From Chromobotia macracanthus (lineage: Eukaryota > Chordata > Actinopteri > Cypriniformes > Botiidae): a stretch of 64,000 nucleotides of DNA. Location: positions 6,182,501 to 6,246,500 of the forward strand of contig JAZGTH010000019.1 in assembly GCA_036877525.1 (NCBI GenBank), given 5' to 3'. The notes below the pieces were generated by a model that was not told the DNA's origin, ran no database searches, and saw only the letters and a program-made list of their open reading frames with translations. The translations under genes were made by a program, and so were the position numbers. Shown piece after piece: positions 37,092-47,503 of the stretch (its first letter is position 1; each line of letters opens with the position of its first letter).

Positions 37092-38341
37092 AGCAAGATC
37101 TCACGCGTTGTTGTCTTTCTGATGGTCTGACAAAGGCGAACTCCCTTACAGATGTGCAAATATATGCAGTGCAATGGTTACTGCGTGCACATTTTCAGTC
37201 TGTTTGTCGATTTCACACGTTTGCCTTTGCATGTTATGAGGGACGGACGCGATATGTTGCACTGATGTTCGTATAACGATTGCTATGTCAATGCAGTAAT
37301 GCACAGGCAAATACAAACAAATTCGCGATGTGAGCAATGCTTGCCTTCGGTCGTCTAAGGAAAATAAAAATAGAAAATAAAAACTCATAAAATGAGTATG
37401 TTGGCGATCCTTAGCAGCGGACTAAATCCGTCGTCTGGCGATCTCGGAGTAAGTCATGAGGTTGTGATTGTTGTTCGTCGGATTTTCATGGATCCCGTCC
37501 GTAAAAACATCCAGTTTCTTTCTTAAATGACGTCTGGGTCATCCGTCGCGATCACAGTCTCCGGTCACACATGCACTAGTCCTGGATTAAAACAGAGACG
37601 GTCGCAAAGGTGTAAAATCACACGATAGTTTTTTGTTGGGGGAAAGTACGCGCCTCCTGCGCGCCGCGCGTCTGATCTAGCGGATTTGATGCGCGGGTGC
37701 GTGTGCGCGTTCACGAGGAGCCGCTGATTCTTCGCTGGGGTTCAATTCTTCGCGCCTGCGAATACTGTCGCCTGCCGTTGTGGATGCCAACAAGTCGAGA
37801 GACGTGGCGTTTTGGTATTTATTGGTATTTAATACACGTATTTATAAATATTGCACGCCTGCGATTCATAAACAATAAAAAAATTAATAAAAAATAAAAC
37901 TGGTAACGCTACACCTTAGCCCATCTAAAAAAAACATAGCAGGACAAAGAAGATGTCTTCTTTATTTAAATTCAATTAATTACATTACATGTTAAATGAA
38001 ATACAGAATGTAATTTATTATTAAATTATGTTCGTGTTTAACGGCCTGTTGTTTGTTTGCAGTCTGTATTTATTATGCCGCTTTAAATGTGCGTCTAAAT
38101 TCTGTTTTGCGCAGGTTTCCCGGATATGTAATTGTAAAAACTTTGACTTTAATGGTTGAAAAAATGTAAATTATATTGTTTGTATTTGTTGTCGCAGTTG
38201 AAGTCACTTTGTTGTATTTTGTACTATTTCTATTCGTTACTGCTGTTGCTTCGCGTTTGTTTTGCGTTTGGCTTACGTCAGTGACTGAATGAACGCGCAC
38301 ACGCCTTAAAACTACATTGCGTGAGCGCGCTCGGGTGGCTT
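37092..38341 (-). promoter_or_regulatory. slk: SLK 5' UTR and GC-rich promoter region
   Basis: Upstream of the SLK start codon the sequence becomes CpG-rich, especially about 37420-37780, with a cluster gcgcctcctgcgcgccgcgc near 37650. This is consistent with a TATA-less housekeeping promoter on the minus strand. A second CpG-richer patch at about 38260-38480 includes ttacgtcag, a CRE-like half site. No upstream coding exon of SLK was seen; the start MSFFNFRKIFK is the conserved one. Confidence 0.5.
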
Positions 38342-38478
38342 GTAGTCACGGCAACGGACGCAAAACGGTGCAAGAAGAAGTGTTGTGATTGGCTATCGCG
38401 TCTGTATTAACCTGACCGGTAGTTTAATGCGGCGCTGTGATTGGTCCGTGCGGATGCTTTACGTCCCGTGCTTAGGAC

Positions 38479-38722
38479 TTAAGGGCGAATGCCAATCGGA
38501 AGTGAACATCCCTATGCCCTACTCACTTAAAAGAGCTCTTGATGTGTGACACGGGAAGAAAAAACGCGAATGTGTTTTATAATGTGGTCATCTGAAATGC
38601 ACTTGGAGAATTAAGCAATAAAACATTTGTTTTTTCTCTTTATCTGGGACGACTTCTCGTGTGTCGTCCCCTTCCCGACGTGCTTTTTAAGGGCGCATAA
38701 ACGGAATTGGATTCGCCCTTAA
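38479..38722. mobile_element. TTAA-bounded MITE in the SLK-TSGA10 interval
   Basis: The element is bounded by TTAA on both sides: TTAAGGGCGAATGCCAAT at 38479 and, reading outward on the other strand from 38722, TTAAGGGCGAATCCAATT. The inverted repeat extends about 17 bases with one-base gaps. Length is about 244 bp with no coding capacity. TTAA flanks suggest a piggyBac-like target preference, which is inference. Confidence 0.65.
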
Positions 38723-39101
38723 TGTGTTGAGATTGAAATTTTACGCTTGTTTTTATTTGCCAGAACTACGACAGGAGGTAATGCGAACTAATATGCACAA
38801 AATGACACAGACAACACGTAGTTTATTCATGCACGCAGAGTTTATGTGCAGCTTTTGTCGTGCCGGCTTAATATGGGAGACTTACTGTAATGCTGATCCT
38901 TTAGGGTTAATGATTTTATGTGCCAGGCGCTTTTACAAAATGTATATATACTTCGGGAAAGTAAAAATGTTATATATTGCCAGTTGTTTTCTGTCATTAA
39001 CATCTTGGAAAACGCATCATGAAAATCTTGTGTTGTATTGGACAGTTTTAGTAGTTTAGAAATGTACTTGTTTTCATTCTTCAGCTCAGTCGTAGTATCC
39101 A

Positions 39102-39115
39102 GTTGCCATGACAAC
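39102..39115. promoter_or_regulatory. X-box-like RFX site upstream of TSGA10
   Basis: gttgccatgacaac fits the ciliary X-box pattern RYYNYYATRRNRAC at every position. A second, weaker site, gtagtcacggcaac, is at 38342-38355 (one mismatch to GTNRCC-NN-RGYAAC). TSGA10 is a centriole/sperm-tail gene, so RFX control is plausible. Binding is not shown. Confidence 0.5.
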
Positions 39116-39689
39116 GCTTAGAGTTAGTAGAAATAAGCTGAAACATTTGCTTGGGGCAACTTGCTTTAAATGTTAATAAGATGTGTTAAAATGTTAGTGA
39201 TAACCACTTGATGCTGTATTGGAAGCTGTAGCCATTATTACCCTTGACATGTTTTGTTTTTCATAATGAGAAGCTTACACTGAAAATGCATTAAACTAAT
39301 AAACAGGACACAACTCAAAAGCACACCATAAAACAGATCACCGATTAAACATTTAATATAAAAAAATCAGGGTTTAAAGATTAGTTGAATTGTGAGGCAT
39401 GTGGAAATACGTATGTTTAGCAGGTGTCGGTTGTACATATGCTTATCTTCATTTTTGTAGGTTGTAGACACTGAGTGACCCATCAGAGGGCGATACTGGA
39501 TCAGAACCCATCAGAACATGATCATAAAGGCTCTGCCTGAGCCTTGCGCATAAGGTGGAAGAAAATACATTATTTTTACTACAGGTTTTACAGTTAATAA
39601 TGTCTCTTCTTTCTGAGATTGTCCCAGAGCATGTTTCTAACTTAATCTTAATCTTTTCTGTCATCTTTATTTATCTGAACAGTACAAAT

Positions 39690-40179
39690 TTACAGATTCT
39701 TCTATTTTCCATTGAACAATGTTCTGATGTGCCTCAGCTCTTCCAGCAAAACAATGAGGAGCCAGAGATCCACCTGAACCAAAACATAAATCTCTTACTG
39801 GAGCAACAGAACGATCACAGACAGCACCGAAAGCAGCTGCAAGAGCTACCGTCTGCAGGTAAGACTGGTAAAGGTCCAGACAGGTGTGCATATGTTTTTT
39901 AGTTTAATATTAATTTTAATTAGGATGGTGTACCTGAGAGTAACCATTTAATAATTTCTCTGAATGTGACCTTAGATCTTTTTTGTTGTGGCACTATTTC
40001 CCATTAAACATTCAGGAGGAACATTACCAATGTCCTGTTGTTTTACTTCTCCATCTGAATGCTCAGACAGAGGGCAGGTTCTGGAGTCTGGTTGGTACAA
40101 GTCCGGCCTGGACCTCTCTGTGCAGATACTGCAGGAGGAAGAAGATCACTCCAAGACGGAGGCTGAGGAACTCAGAAGA
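39690..40179 (+). other. tsga10: Probable upstream exons of TSGA10 (coding status unclear)
   Basis: An exon ending at 39858 (..CTACCGTCTGCAG|GTAAGA) splices in frame to 40016 (cattcag|GAGGAACA). The frame continues without a stop into the conserved TSGA10 start at 40180. It encodes LFQQNNEEPEIHLNQNINLL, then EQQNDHRQHRKQLQELPSAG, GTLPMSCCFTSPSECSDRGQ and LDLSVQILQEEEDHSKTEAEELRR. This hydrophilic sequence looks coding, so this fish protein may have an N-terminal extension. The first ATG is uncertain; candidates are 39600 and 40030. Confidence 0.55.
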
Positions 40180-43100
40180 ATGCTGAGGGCTCGTCGCTCT
40201 ACCAGCCCTACCAAAGGGACATCTACACAACGCAGTCCCACCAGACACTCTCCAGTTAAGGTACTAAAATCCAACGTTTCAGCTGAATTAGTGAGATTGA
40301 ATTACAGATACTAATTATTTTCTTCATATCAATCAGAAAATGTTTTCTTCTTACAATTCAAATTCTGGATCATACCATGTCACATGATCTCCCTATGACT
40401 TTTATTTAAAGGGCGGCACTTACGATTCAGAGCTGATGAGGGTAATACGAGAAAGAGATGAGTTGCAAAATATGTTGGATAAGTATGAGCGTCACCTGTC
40501 AGAGATCCAGGGTAACGTTAAAGTGCTCACATCTGATAGAGACAAGACCAGAATGCACTACCAGCAGGTAAGTTGGGTGTATGATATCTTTGTTTATCTG
40601 ATTATTGAAGTTATCCTTTAACCTTGTGGTTAAAGATCTGAGCAGTCTTTGAGCGGTTGTAGGTTCAAACCCACTAGGAACAATCTATGATATCCTTTAT
40701 TGTGCACCTGAGCTGGTCACTTAACCATTCTTCCATTGGGTACGTAATGTACCTTTGGATTAAAACATCAGCCAGATGGCTAATTAGTAGAAGTTATTAA
40801 CCTGAACAGAATGATCCAAGCCTAAAACTAAATATACAATATAACAATCTTCTAACTTAAATTTAATTTTCACTTGTATGTTGTTTTCCAAATTAGCCAC
40901 CTACAGGTCTACTAGATAATGTAGACTTATTTGTTTTCTCACTCTCTCTGTAGGCTCAGGAGGAGATAGCAGCTCTAAGGCGAGAAGTGATGAAGTCAAA
41001 AACAGCGCGAGGGTCCAAAAGCAGTGTGACAGCTCAGAGTATTCTCCAACAACTGGAGGCTGAGCGAGACGAGGCTGCTGCAGACCTCCATCACATGACT
41101 ACAGAGAGAGACAGTCTGAGAGAGAGACTCAAGGTAGGAAACAGAGATAGACAGTCTGAAAGAGAGAGACATCCTAAGAGCGAGAGACTCAAGGAAGGTA
41201 ACAGGGAGTGACAGTCTGAGAGACACTCACGGTAGGACATAGAGAAAGACAGACAGACAGAGAGATGTAATGTAAATGTAGTCAGAGAGTGAAAGAAAGA
41301 CAGCCAAAGAAACACCCCTAAGGTACTACATAGAGATTGTGAGACAGCCTGTTCTCAAGTAACCTGATGAGCTCACCAATACATGTTTAGATTCTCTGAA
41401 TCCATAGTCACTGTTGTATACAATATTGTTTACTTGTGTGACACGTGCAGTCGTGTTTGCTTCTGATGAAGATTATTTAGGGGCACTGAAGGAAAATCAC
41501 TTACACACTTTAGTTCCTCACTAGAGCTCAGTGATAAACTGAGTCATCCCACAGGGGAACAAAGTGATAATACCAGGAGGGACAGTTTGCTGTTTTTAGG
41601 CCGCTGACTATGTGTGTTTCCTCTGAACTGCATGTTGTCTCAGATCTCTCAGGAGACAGCCATCAGTGAGAGAGCTCACCTGGAGCAGAGGGTGGAAGAC
41701 CTGCAGGCTGCTGTACTCACAGTAAGAGCTCCATCTTTACCAGCTAACATTGACCAGAGACAACCACATTAAATATACCGTATTAAACCATATTATAAAT
41801 ACTATACAACACCATACTGTACTACATTGTACTATTGTACTATGTTGTAGGTATCAGCTTGTACTATGCTATACTGTGCTATACTATACTATACTATACT
41901 ATGTGAAAAGCTCCGTAGAAAAAAATTGGAAGTGAAATTTGAATACTGCATTTTTGCTGTTCTGTACTATACTAAACTATACTATACTGTACTTGTGTAA
42001 GGTACTGTACTGTACCTTACTATTACTGATTATGATTATGGTTTTTGTCAAAGTATAACTACATTGGGAAAAACAGGAGCACTTCTAATCTAAAAACCAG
42101 TAAATCAATCAAATAATCACATGTTTGTGTGTGTCACAGCTGGAGCAGGAGCGAGGGGAACAGAAGAGCAGACAGGCTCAGATGACGGAGTCCATGATTG
42201 GTCTGGAGGAGGAACTTTACACACTAGGCCGAAAACTCAATAGCAGTGAGGAGGAGCTCAGCCGCGTCAGAAATGAGTGCAGCAGCCTCAGGTATGCCAG
42301 GAATCAATAACAGCCACATGTGACCATCTTGTCTTTGCCATTGTAATTTCTGGATGTTTGTAGATGAATCTGTGGATGTGTGTGCAGGAGATCAAAGATC
42401 TTTTACTGCATCTTCGTTTACTGCATCCTATGTCTTTTTTAATATTAGCTAGCTGTTAGGGGGCAGTTGTGGCCTACTGGTTAGTGAGTTGGACTTGTAA
42501 CCAGAAGGTTGCAATACTGGTAGGTAACAACTGAGGTGCTCTTGAGCAAGGCATCTTAGTCCCCCGGGTGCCACAGTGCTGCTCAATGTGTGTGTGCACT
42601 AACTGCATGGGTCAAATTCAGAGTACATGGTGAGTTTAGATTGGTTTGTATGTGTATACCAGATTGTCCAACAACCAGATGGAAAGTTGCCTGAGTGAAA
42701 CTCAGCGGAGACTGACCAGCAGGATCGGAGAGCTGCAAACTGTTCAGGAGAGAAACAAACTGCTGGATGAGAAGAACGGTAAGAATTAATGTAGAATGTA
42801 TGCATAGCATAAATTCATAGCATAGCATATCAAGGGGCTTGGATGCATCTTCTAGCATCTTCTACCTCATGTTTCCAATGAGTGCTAATGCTGCCAATCA
42901 CACCAGCAAATAATTACATACATCAAAGAGTGTATGTGTATGAATTTTCATGTTCTTCTGCATGTCTCCTCAGAGTCTCTGCTGAGGCAGTTGACTGTAG
43001 TTCAAGACGAGGTGGACATGCTACAGCACACCATCTCAGAGCTGGACCAGCACAGAGACACGCTGCAGGAGCAGCTGGAGAAGAAGAGCGAGCTGCTCAG

Positions 43101-46100
43101 CACTGCTAATAACCAGCTGGAAGAGAAGGTATCACACACAGGTTCCCTGGTCAGCTTATGATGACATCAGTCTTCACACTATAAAACATTAACACTATAA
43201 AATTTTTGATTGTGTATTAGATTGCTTTCTTTCCTGTGTATCATATGGGAATTTGTGGATATCATTATTTATTTTCAGGAGAAAACCATCAGGACTTTAA
43301 AGCTGAAAACTGAAGATCTTGAAAAAACTCTAATGCAAGTTCTCTATTTTTTTTTACAGTATTTACTTAGATTTTATAGATTACCAAACAGTGATTTGTA
43401 GTTGCTTTGTTTATGTTGAGATTGTGTAAATGATTTTGGAGATCTGTTTAATAGCTTAATGTTTTTTTTCATTACAAAGCATGTTATCAACACCATCAAG
43501 GTATAAGATCAACATAGAAAGTATTTAGCTATAGCTTTGATGCCAGGAAGTTCTTGGTCTCCAGACATTGGATTTTTGACAATGATGTCACACTTGTATA
43601 TTTTAAGGACTGTTTGGTTGTATTACAGAGCCCCAGTAACTTTCCAAAGGCTCTGCTAAACGTTGTAACCTTGATCTTTCTGTGCATTAAAGCTGTTAGT
43701 GACAAAACTTTGTTTGATTCACTGTTTAACTTCAGTTAGCATCCCTCAAATGAGTGTTTATGTTGTGTGATAGACATCATGCTGTAAAGCTCATGATGGT
43801 ATCACAATTAGATGTCACAGGAGGTCCCCTTAGTGTTCTGTTTAGTGCAATAGCTGCCAGACTGTATGCATATGCATGTTTGTACATGTTATTGTATGTG
43901 TATATGTATATATGTATGTGAAATATGAAATGCAGTAATTTAACAATTAAAATTGTAAATAAACATGGACCACACTGCTGTAAGTAATCCACTTGCTTGT
44001 TAGCAACAGGGTTTGAATGAACATTGCTGTTTCACTGTCCACAGAGCTCTGAGGGAGACTGTGGTTGGCCGAGACAGAGACCTGGATGTTCTGAGGAGGA
44101 AGTTGTCAGACTCTGAAAAGGAGACGACCATAGTGACGAAAGTCAAAGGTGCCATGTTGCAAGAGAACAGTCAGCTCAGGGCTGAACTTGACCAAGCACA
44201 TCTGGACAACCAGGTACCAAATGTGTTTCAAAAGTTAATGTTTCTATATTTTATACTTAAGTGGGTAATTGCATCAACATTTTTATTACACAAATATAAA
44301 AGTATTATTTATATGATATTTATTTATATTTTATATTTATATTTTCTACCTTATGCATTTACTTCTCAGGCTCTGCAACTCAAGCTGGACGAAGCCAATC
44401 AGGAAATAGAAGACCTGCAGAGAAAAGTGCAAGATCACGTTGCTGACATTTCATGCACTGAAGATCTGCTGTCTGCTAAGGTGAAACTCTAATAAATGCT
44501 GAATGGATGTTGTGCGTGGCAAACTAAATGGATGTATGAATTTGTTATTGCTGTAGTTTTAGTTCATTTTGATAACAGCCATGTTTGGTCATTAGGAGCG
44601 TGAGTGTCAAGAACTGCAGGAGTCCAGAAGGAAGGTGTCTCTTCAGGTGGAAAGCCTGGAGAAACAGACCAAACAGGCTGAAACCACAATCACAGAACTC
44701 CGACTTGAGCTGCGTGACTCAAGCTCTGAGATGCTTCGACTGAAAGAACGAGCAGACAGCCTTGAGAAAAGCCTGCAAGAGGTCTGTTTAGGACATGATG
44801 ATGGTGATTGTGTCGTTAATATCCAGGAGATTCCCAACTCAAGCCATGTGCACTCTACAAAACCTCATCACCTTTCAGTCCCACAGTGCTCGCTTAGTTC
44901 ACTAACTTGTCGATTGTTGCTGTGTCCAGGCACTGAGTGCGGAGCGAAGCTGCAATAATCAGTTGTCTCAGCTGAACCGAAAGATAGTTTGCATGGAGGA
45001 AGATCTGCACCAGGCACAGAGTGACCTGGAGAAAACCAGAGAGCTGTGCATCAAACTGGATGCCAGCAAAGAGGCAGTGAGTGGGTCTTACACTACTGAG
45101 CATCCAGCTTAGAGGTCTCAGGTGTCACATCTACAAACCAGCCAAGGTTGTTTACTGCCCATATGAACCACACACAGTTGGCAGAGCTAATTTATTGTTG
45201 TAGAAGCTTCATTGGACCAAATGGTTTCAGAATATTTTGCAGCATTCATCTGAAGTTTACTTAACTTGTAACTCATGACCCAGGTGGGACTCAAACCCAC
45301 AATCCCCAGCTCCGGAGGCTGATGCCTTATCCATTAGGTCACTGGGCCTATATCCAGGCAAAGCTAATTTTCCATTGTACAATCTTCATTTGAACAAACG
45401 GTCCAGTAAAACTTGGCGACCACAGCGATTCTTTAAAATTGTGGGTTAGAGTGTTTTTTTTAAAGTTAATCCTTCATCTTTAATGTTTGTTTCTACATAT
45501 GCTTTATGCTAAATATCGTTAAACATCAGTGTGCAAATGTGCGAGTGACTTTGAGCATATACAGTATATCAAACGTGTATGTGTTTATACATACAGGTGC
45601 AGCATGAGCTGGAATCATGTCGCTCAGAAGTGATGCTGCTGAAGAAACAGCTGGATAGTGAACGTCTATCTTCTCAGAGTCTGGAGAGCCTGCTGGTGTC
45701 TGCACGAGAGAAGGAGCTTCAGAGACAGTTCAACTCTCAGGAACGGCAGGCTGAAATACAGATTCTCAGGGACAAACTTAGCATGGCTGACAGCAAAGTG
45801 TGAGTATAACACAAATAGTCACAGATACACACACTCATCGATTAAAACACACATGCATATCAGCATGAACATGAGTGATTCTGTTGTGGTCCTGTAAACT
45901 GCAAACATAAGGATTAGGGTTGTCATCCCATAACCTTATTTCAAGGAGAAATTCAACAAATGCTCTCTCAGCTTTTTAAAAATTTGTGAACAAATTGTAC
46001 CGGCCATTTTCTGATACTTTAATTGTGTCTTTGTGTCTTTTTTTCAATTTGAAAGATTCCACATTCATTGTAACTCCATAGAAAAAAACTATGTTCTAAT

Positions 46101-46628
46101 ATGTTCTCGCAATTTGTCCTTTTATATTCAGTGGAATTAGAAAACACTCTGAAAAATTTCCACTTCCTGTCCTATTTCCTTCTGTTACTTCCTCTCTATT
46201 TTCCTGCCCCTCGCTTCCTGTCTCTAGGAGCTCTCAAAGCCGGGAAATGGCTCAGCTGAGGACACGATCAGCCCAGCTGGAAGCAGATCTCGAAATGACC
46301 AAGAGACACCTGTCCACTGAACGCTTTGAGAGGTGAAATGCAAACCTTAAGGCCTGCTTCACACATCTGCTTATTTTAAATTCTCAGACCATTTCAAGAG
46401 ATCATACCTGTGTCCTTTCCCTCTTCCAGGGAGCGTGCCGTACAGGGGCTGCGCAGACAGGGTCTCTCAGCTCTGTCTCCTGTCCTGTCTTCCACTATGC
46501 GCTCCTCATCTACTTCACGTCATCGCTCTCTGAGCCCTCACAGATCGTGGTCTCCAGAACGCTCTCATCACAGCTCAGCAGACCCTGTGCTTGTGTCACA
46601 TTACCCCGACAGGTTCTCACCTGCTTAA
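40180..46628 (+). CDS. tsga10: Testis-specific gene 10 (TSGA10), coiled-coil centriole/sperm-tail protein
   Basis: TSGA10 is a long coiled-coil protein of centrosomes and the sperm fibrous sheath/midpiece, also reported to bind HIF1A. From MLRARRSTSPTKGTSTQRSP (human MMRSRSKSPRRPSPTARG) the exons give 697 codons plus stop; human has about 698. Exons: 40180-40260, 40412-40567, 40954-41133, 41644-41721, 42140-42291, 42663-42778, 42974-43128, 43279-43334, 44045-44213, 44370-44480, 44596-44781, 44930-45076, 45597-45799, 46228-46332, 46430-46628. Strong matches are RDELQNMLDKYERHLSEIQG NVKVL, HHMTTERDSLRERLK, TRELCIKLDASKE and LEADLEMTKRHLSTERFERE. CEP135, which shares this homology, is excluded by length and the Ser/Arg-rich tail SPHRSWSPERSHH. 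The 43334 donor is GC (CTAAT|GCAAGT). It is divergent from SLK and followed head to tail by CRACDL. Confidence 0.95.
40625..40795 (+). mobile_element. Diverged SINE-like element in TSGA10 intron
   Basis: gcggttgtaggttcaaaccc resembles a B box. It is followed by tgcacctgagctggtcactt aacc and a tail with tacctttggattaaaacatc agccagatggctaa, related to the SINE tail 'ctttggataaaagcgtctgcc'. The copy is well decayed. Confidence 0.5.
42455..42660 (+). mobile_element. tRNA-headed SINE next to a TSGA10 splice acceptor
   Basis: ggcagttgtggcctactggt then tggacttgtaaccagaaggttgc forms an A-box/B-box-like head. It is followed by gaggtgctcttgagcaaggc and a cccgggtgcc... tail ending near gtgtgtgtgcact. 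Related copies occur at 56715-56890 (plus) and a head fragment at 59045-59115 (minus). The insertion ends only tens of bases before the TSGA10 exon at 42663. Confidence 0.7.
45276..45348 (-). pseudogene. tRNA-Arg(CCG)-like sequence, probably inactive
   Basis: On the minus strand a 73-base cloverleaf begins GGCCCAGTGACCTAATGGAT and ends GAGTCCCACCTGGGTCA. The acceptor stem pairs at all seven positions (one G-T), and the anticodon loop CTCCGGA gives anticodon CCG. Two changes hit key places. The D stem has A10 opposite C25 (A box TGACCTAATGG instead of TGGCCTAATGG). The T loop reads TTTGAGT instead of TTCGAGT, losing C56. No T-run terminator follows. It lies in the TSGA10 intron between 45076 and 45597. 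Confidence 0.75.
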
Positions 46629-47370
46629 TACACACACCTGGAATAACCTTACTCCTGTCTAACAGCTCTTATTTAGTTTACAACCGCTGTTGCCCCAACA
46701 CTGATTATTAGCTTTAATTATATATATAATTTCATATAGCAGTTTTATGGCACAACAATATTAACTGTAGTAATATTTTTGTCACTCTGTAGTTGTATAT
46801 AAGCAGTTAGTGGCTGCGTTGGTCATTCGTTTGTAATACATTGTCTGTCTGTTTCTTCTTTTCACAGGAGTTTGACTTTTAGGGAACTTTATGACTGGAC
46901 GCTTATGACCCAGATATGTTTTGCGTGAAATGTTTTTGGCAGATTTCTTTCTGAAGAAATTCACTACACTCTGATCTCCTAAGATTTACTGTAAGCTCTC
47001 GGCCACGTATTTCAATAAACCAATAAATCAGATTATTAATTCCCCAAAAATCGGATTAAGTTGATTCATTTGTAGAATTGTATTTATTCACATTCGTTTC
47101 AACATAGTTGGTATGACACAGTGACAAGTTGCATTTCTTTAAAATAAAAAAACCAGGTTTGCACCTTTATTGCCATGTCTCCATTATTAACCCTGCGTGT
47201 CTAACATTAGTTACGTCACCAGTGTGACGTGCGTCACCCAAAGATCACGTGCCGACCTGCTAATATTTCATTTATTTTGATGCGGAAAGGCTCAATTGTT
47301 CACAGAGGTGATATAATTAATAATTCGCTTTCTTTGCCTTTCAAAAATCATTTTCAATGAAACAACATCC
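46629..47370 (+). other. tsga10: TSGA10 3' end and spacer to CRACDL
   Basis: AATAAA copies at 47014-47019 and 47024-47029 are likely TSGA10 polyadenylation signals. An acceptor-like ttttcttttcacag at about 46855-46868 could form an alternative last exon. If the final exon were spliced at ..CCCGACAG|GTTCTC, the protein would end DRSLTFRELYDWTLMTQICFA instead of DRFSPA. The rest is AT-rich with no other gene seen. Confidence 0.5.
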
Positions 47371-47503
47371 TATCCGAGCCCCAGCCCATTTCTCCCTGCC
47401 GCACCTCCGCGCGCGCACAGGTGCGGCGTGACGTCATCACAGGAGCTGCTCACGTGATGGAGCTTCACGCAGGTGTGTTGTTCTGCATCTTCGGTGCGCG
47501 CAG
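47371..47503 (+). promoter_or_regulatory. cracdl: CRACDL promoter and non-coding first exon
   Basis: A GC-rich block contains a perfect CRE, TGACGTCA (47429-47436), and an E-box, CACGTG (47451-47456). It ends in a strong donor, GTGCGCGCAG|GTAAGA, at 47503. Further non-coding exons follow: about 48426-48510 (tgcag|ATTGCG..GATGAAG|GTGAGA) and 50327-50438 (tttgcag|ATGTCA..CTGCAG|GTACAT). These join the exon at 52356-52448 that carries the start codon. Promoter and exon calls rest on base composition and splice motifs. Confidence 0.55.

Noticed and set aside
36625..37174. Alternative minus frames over SLK exon 1
   Set aside because: Only the MSFFNFRKIFK frame matches SLK; the others are frame shadows or read into the intron.
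40180..46628. Assignment as CEP135
   Set aside because: CEP135 shares the ERDELQxMLxKYERH-type block but is much longer. The start, length of 697 codons and SPERSHH tail fit TSGA10.
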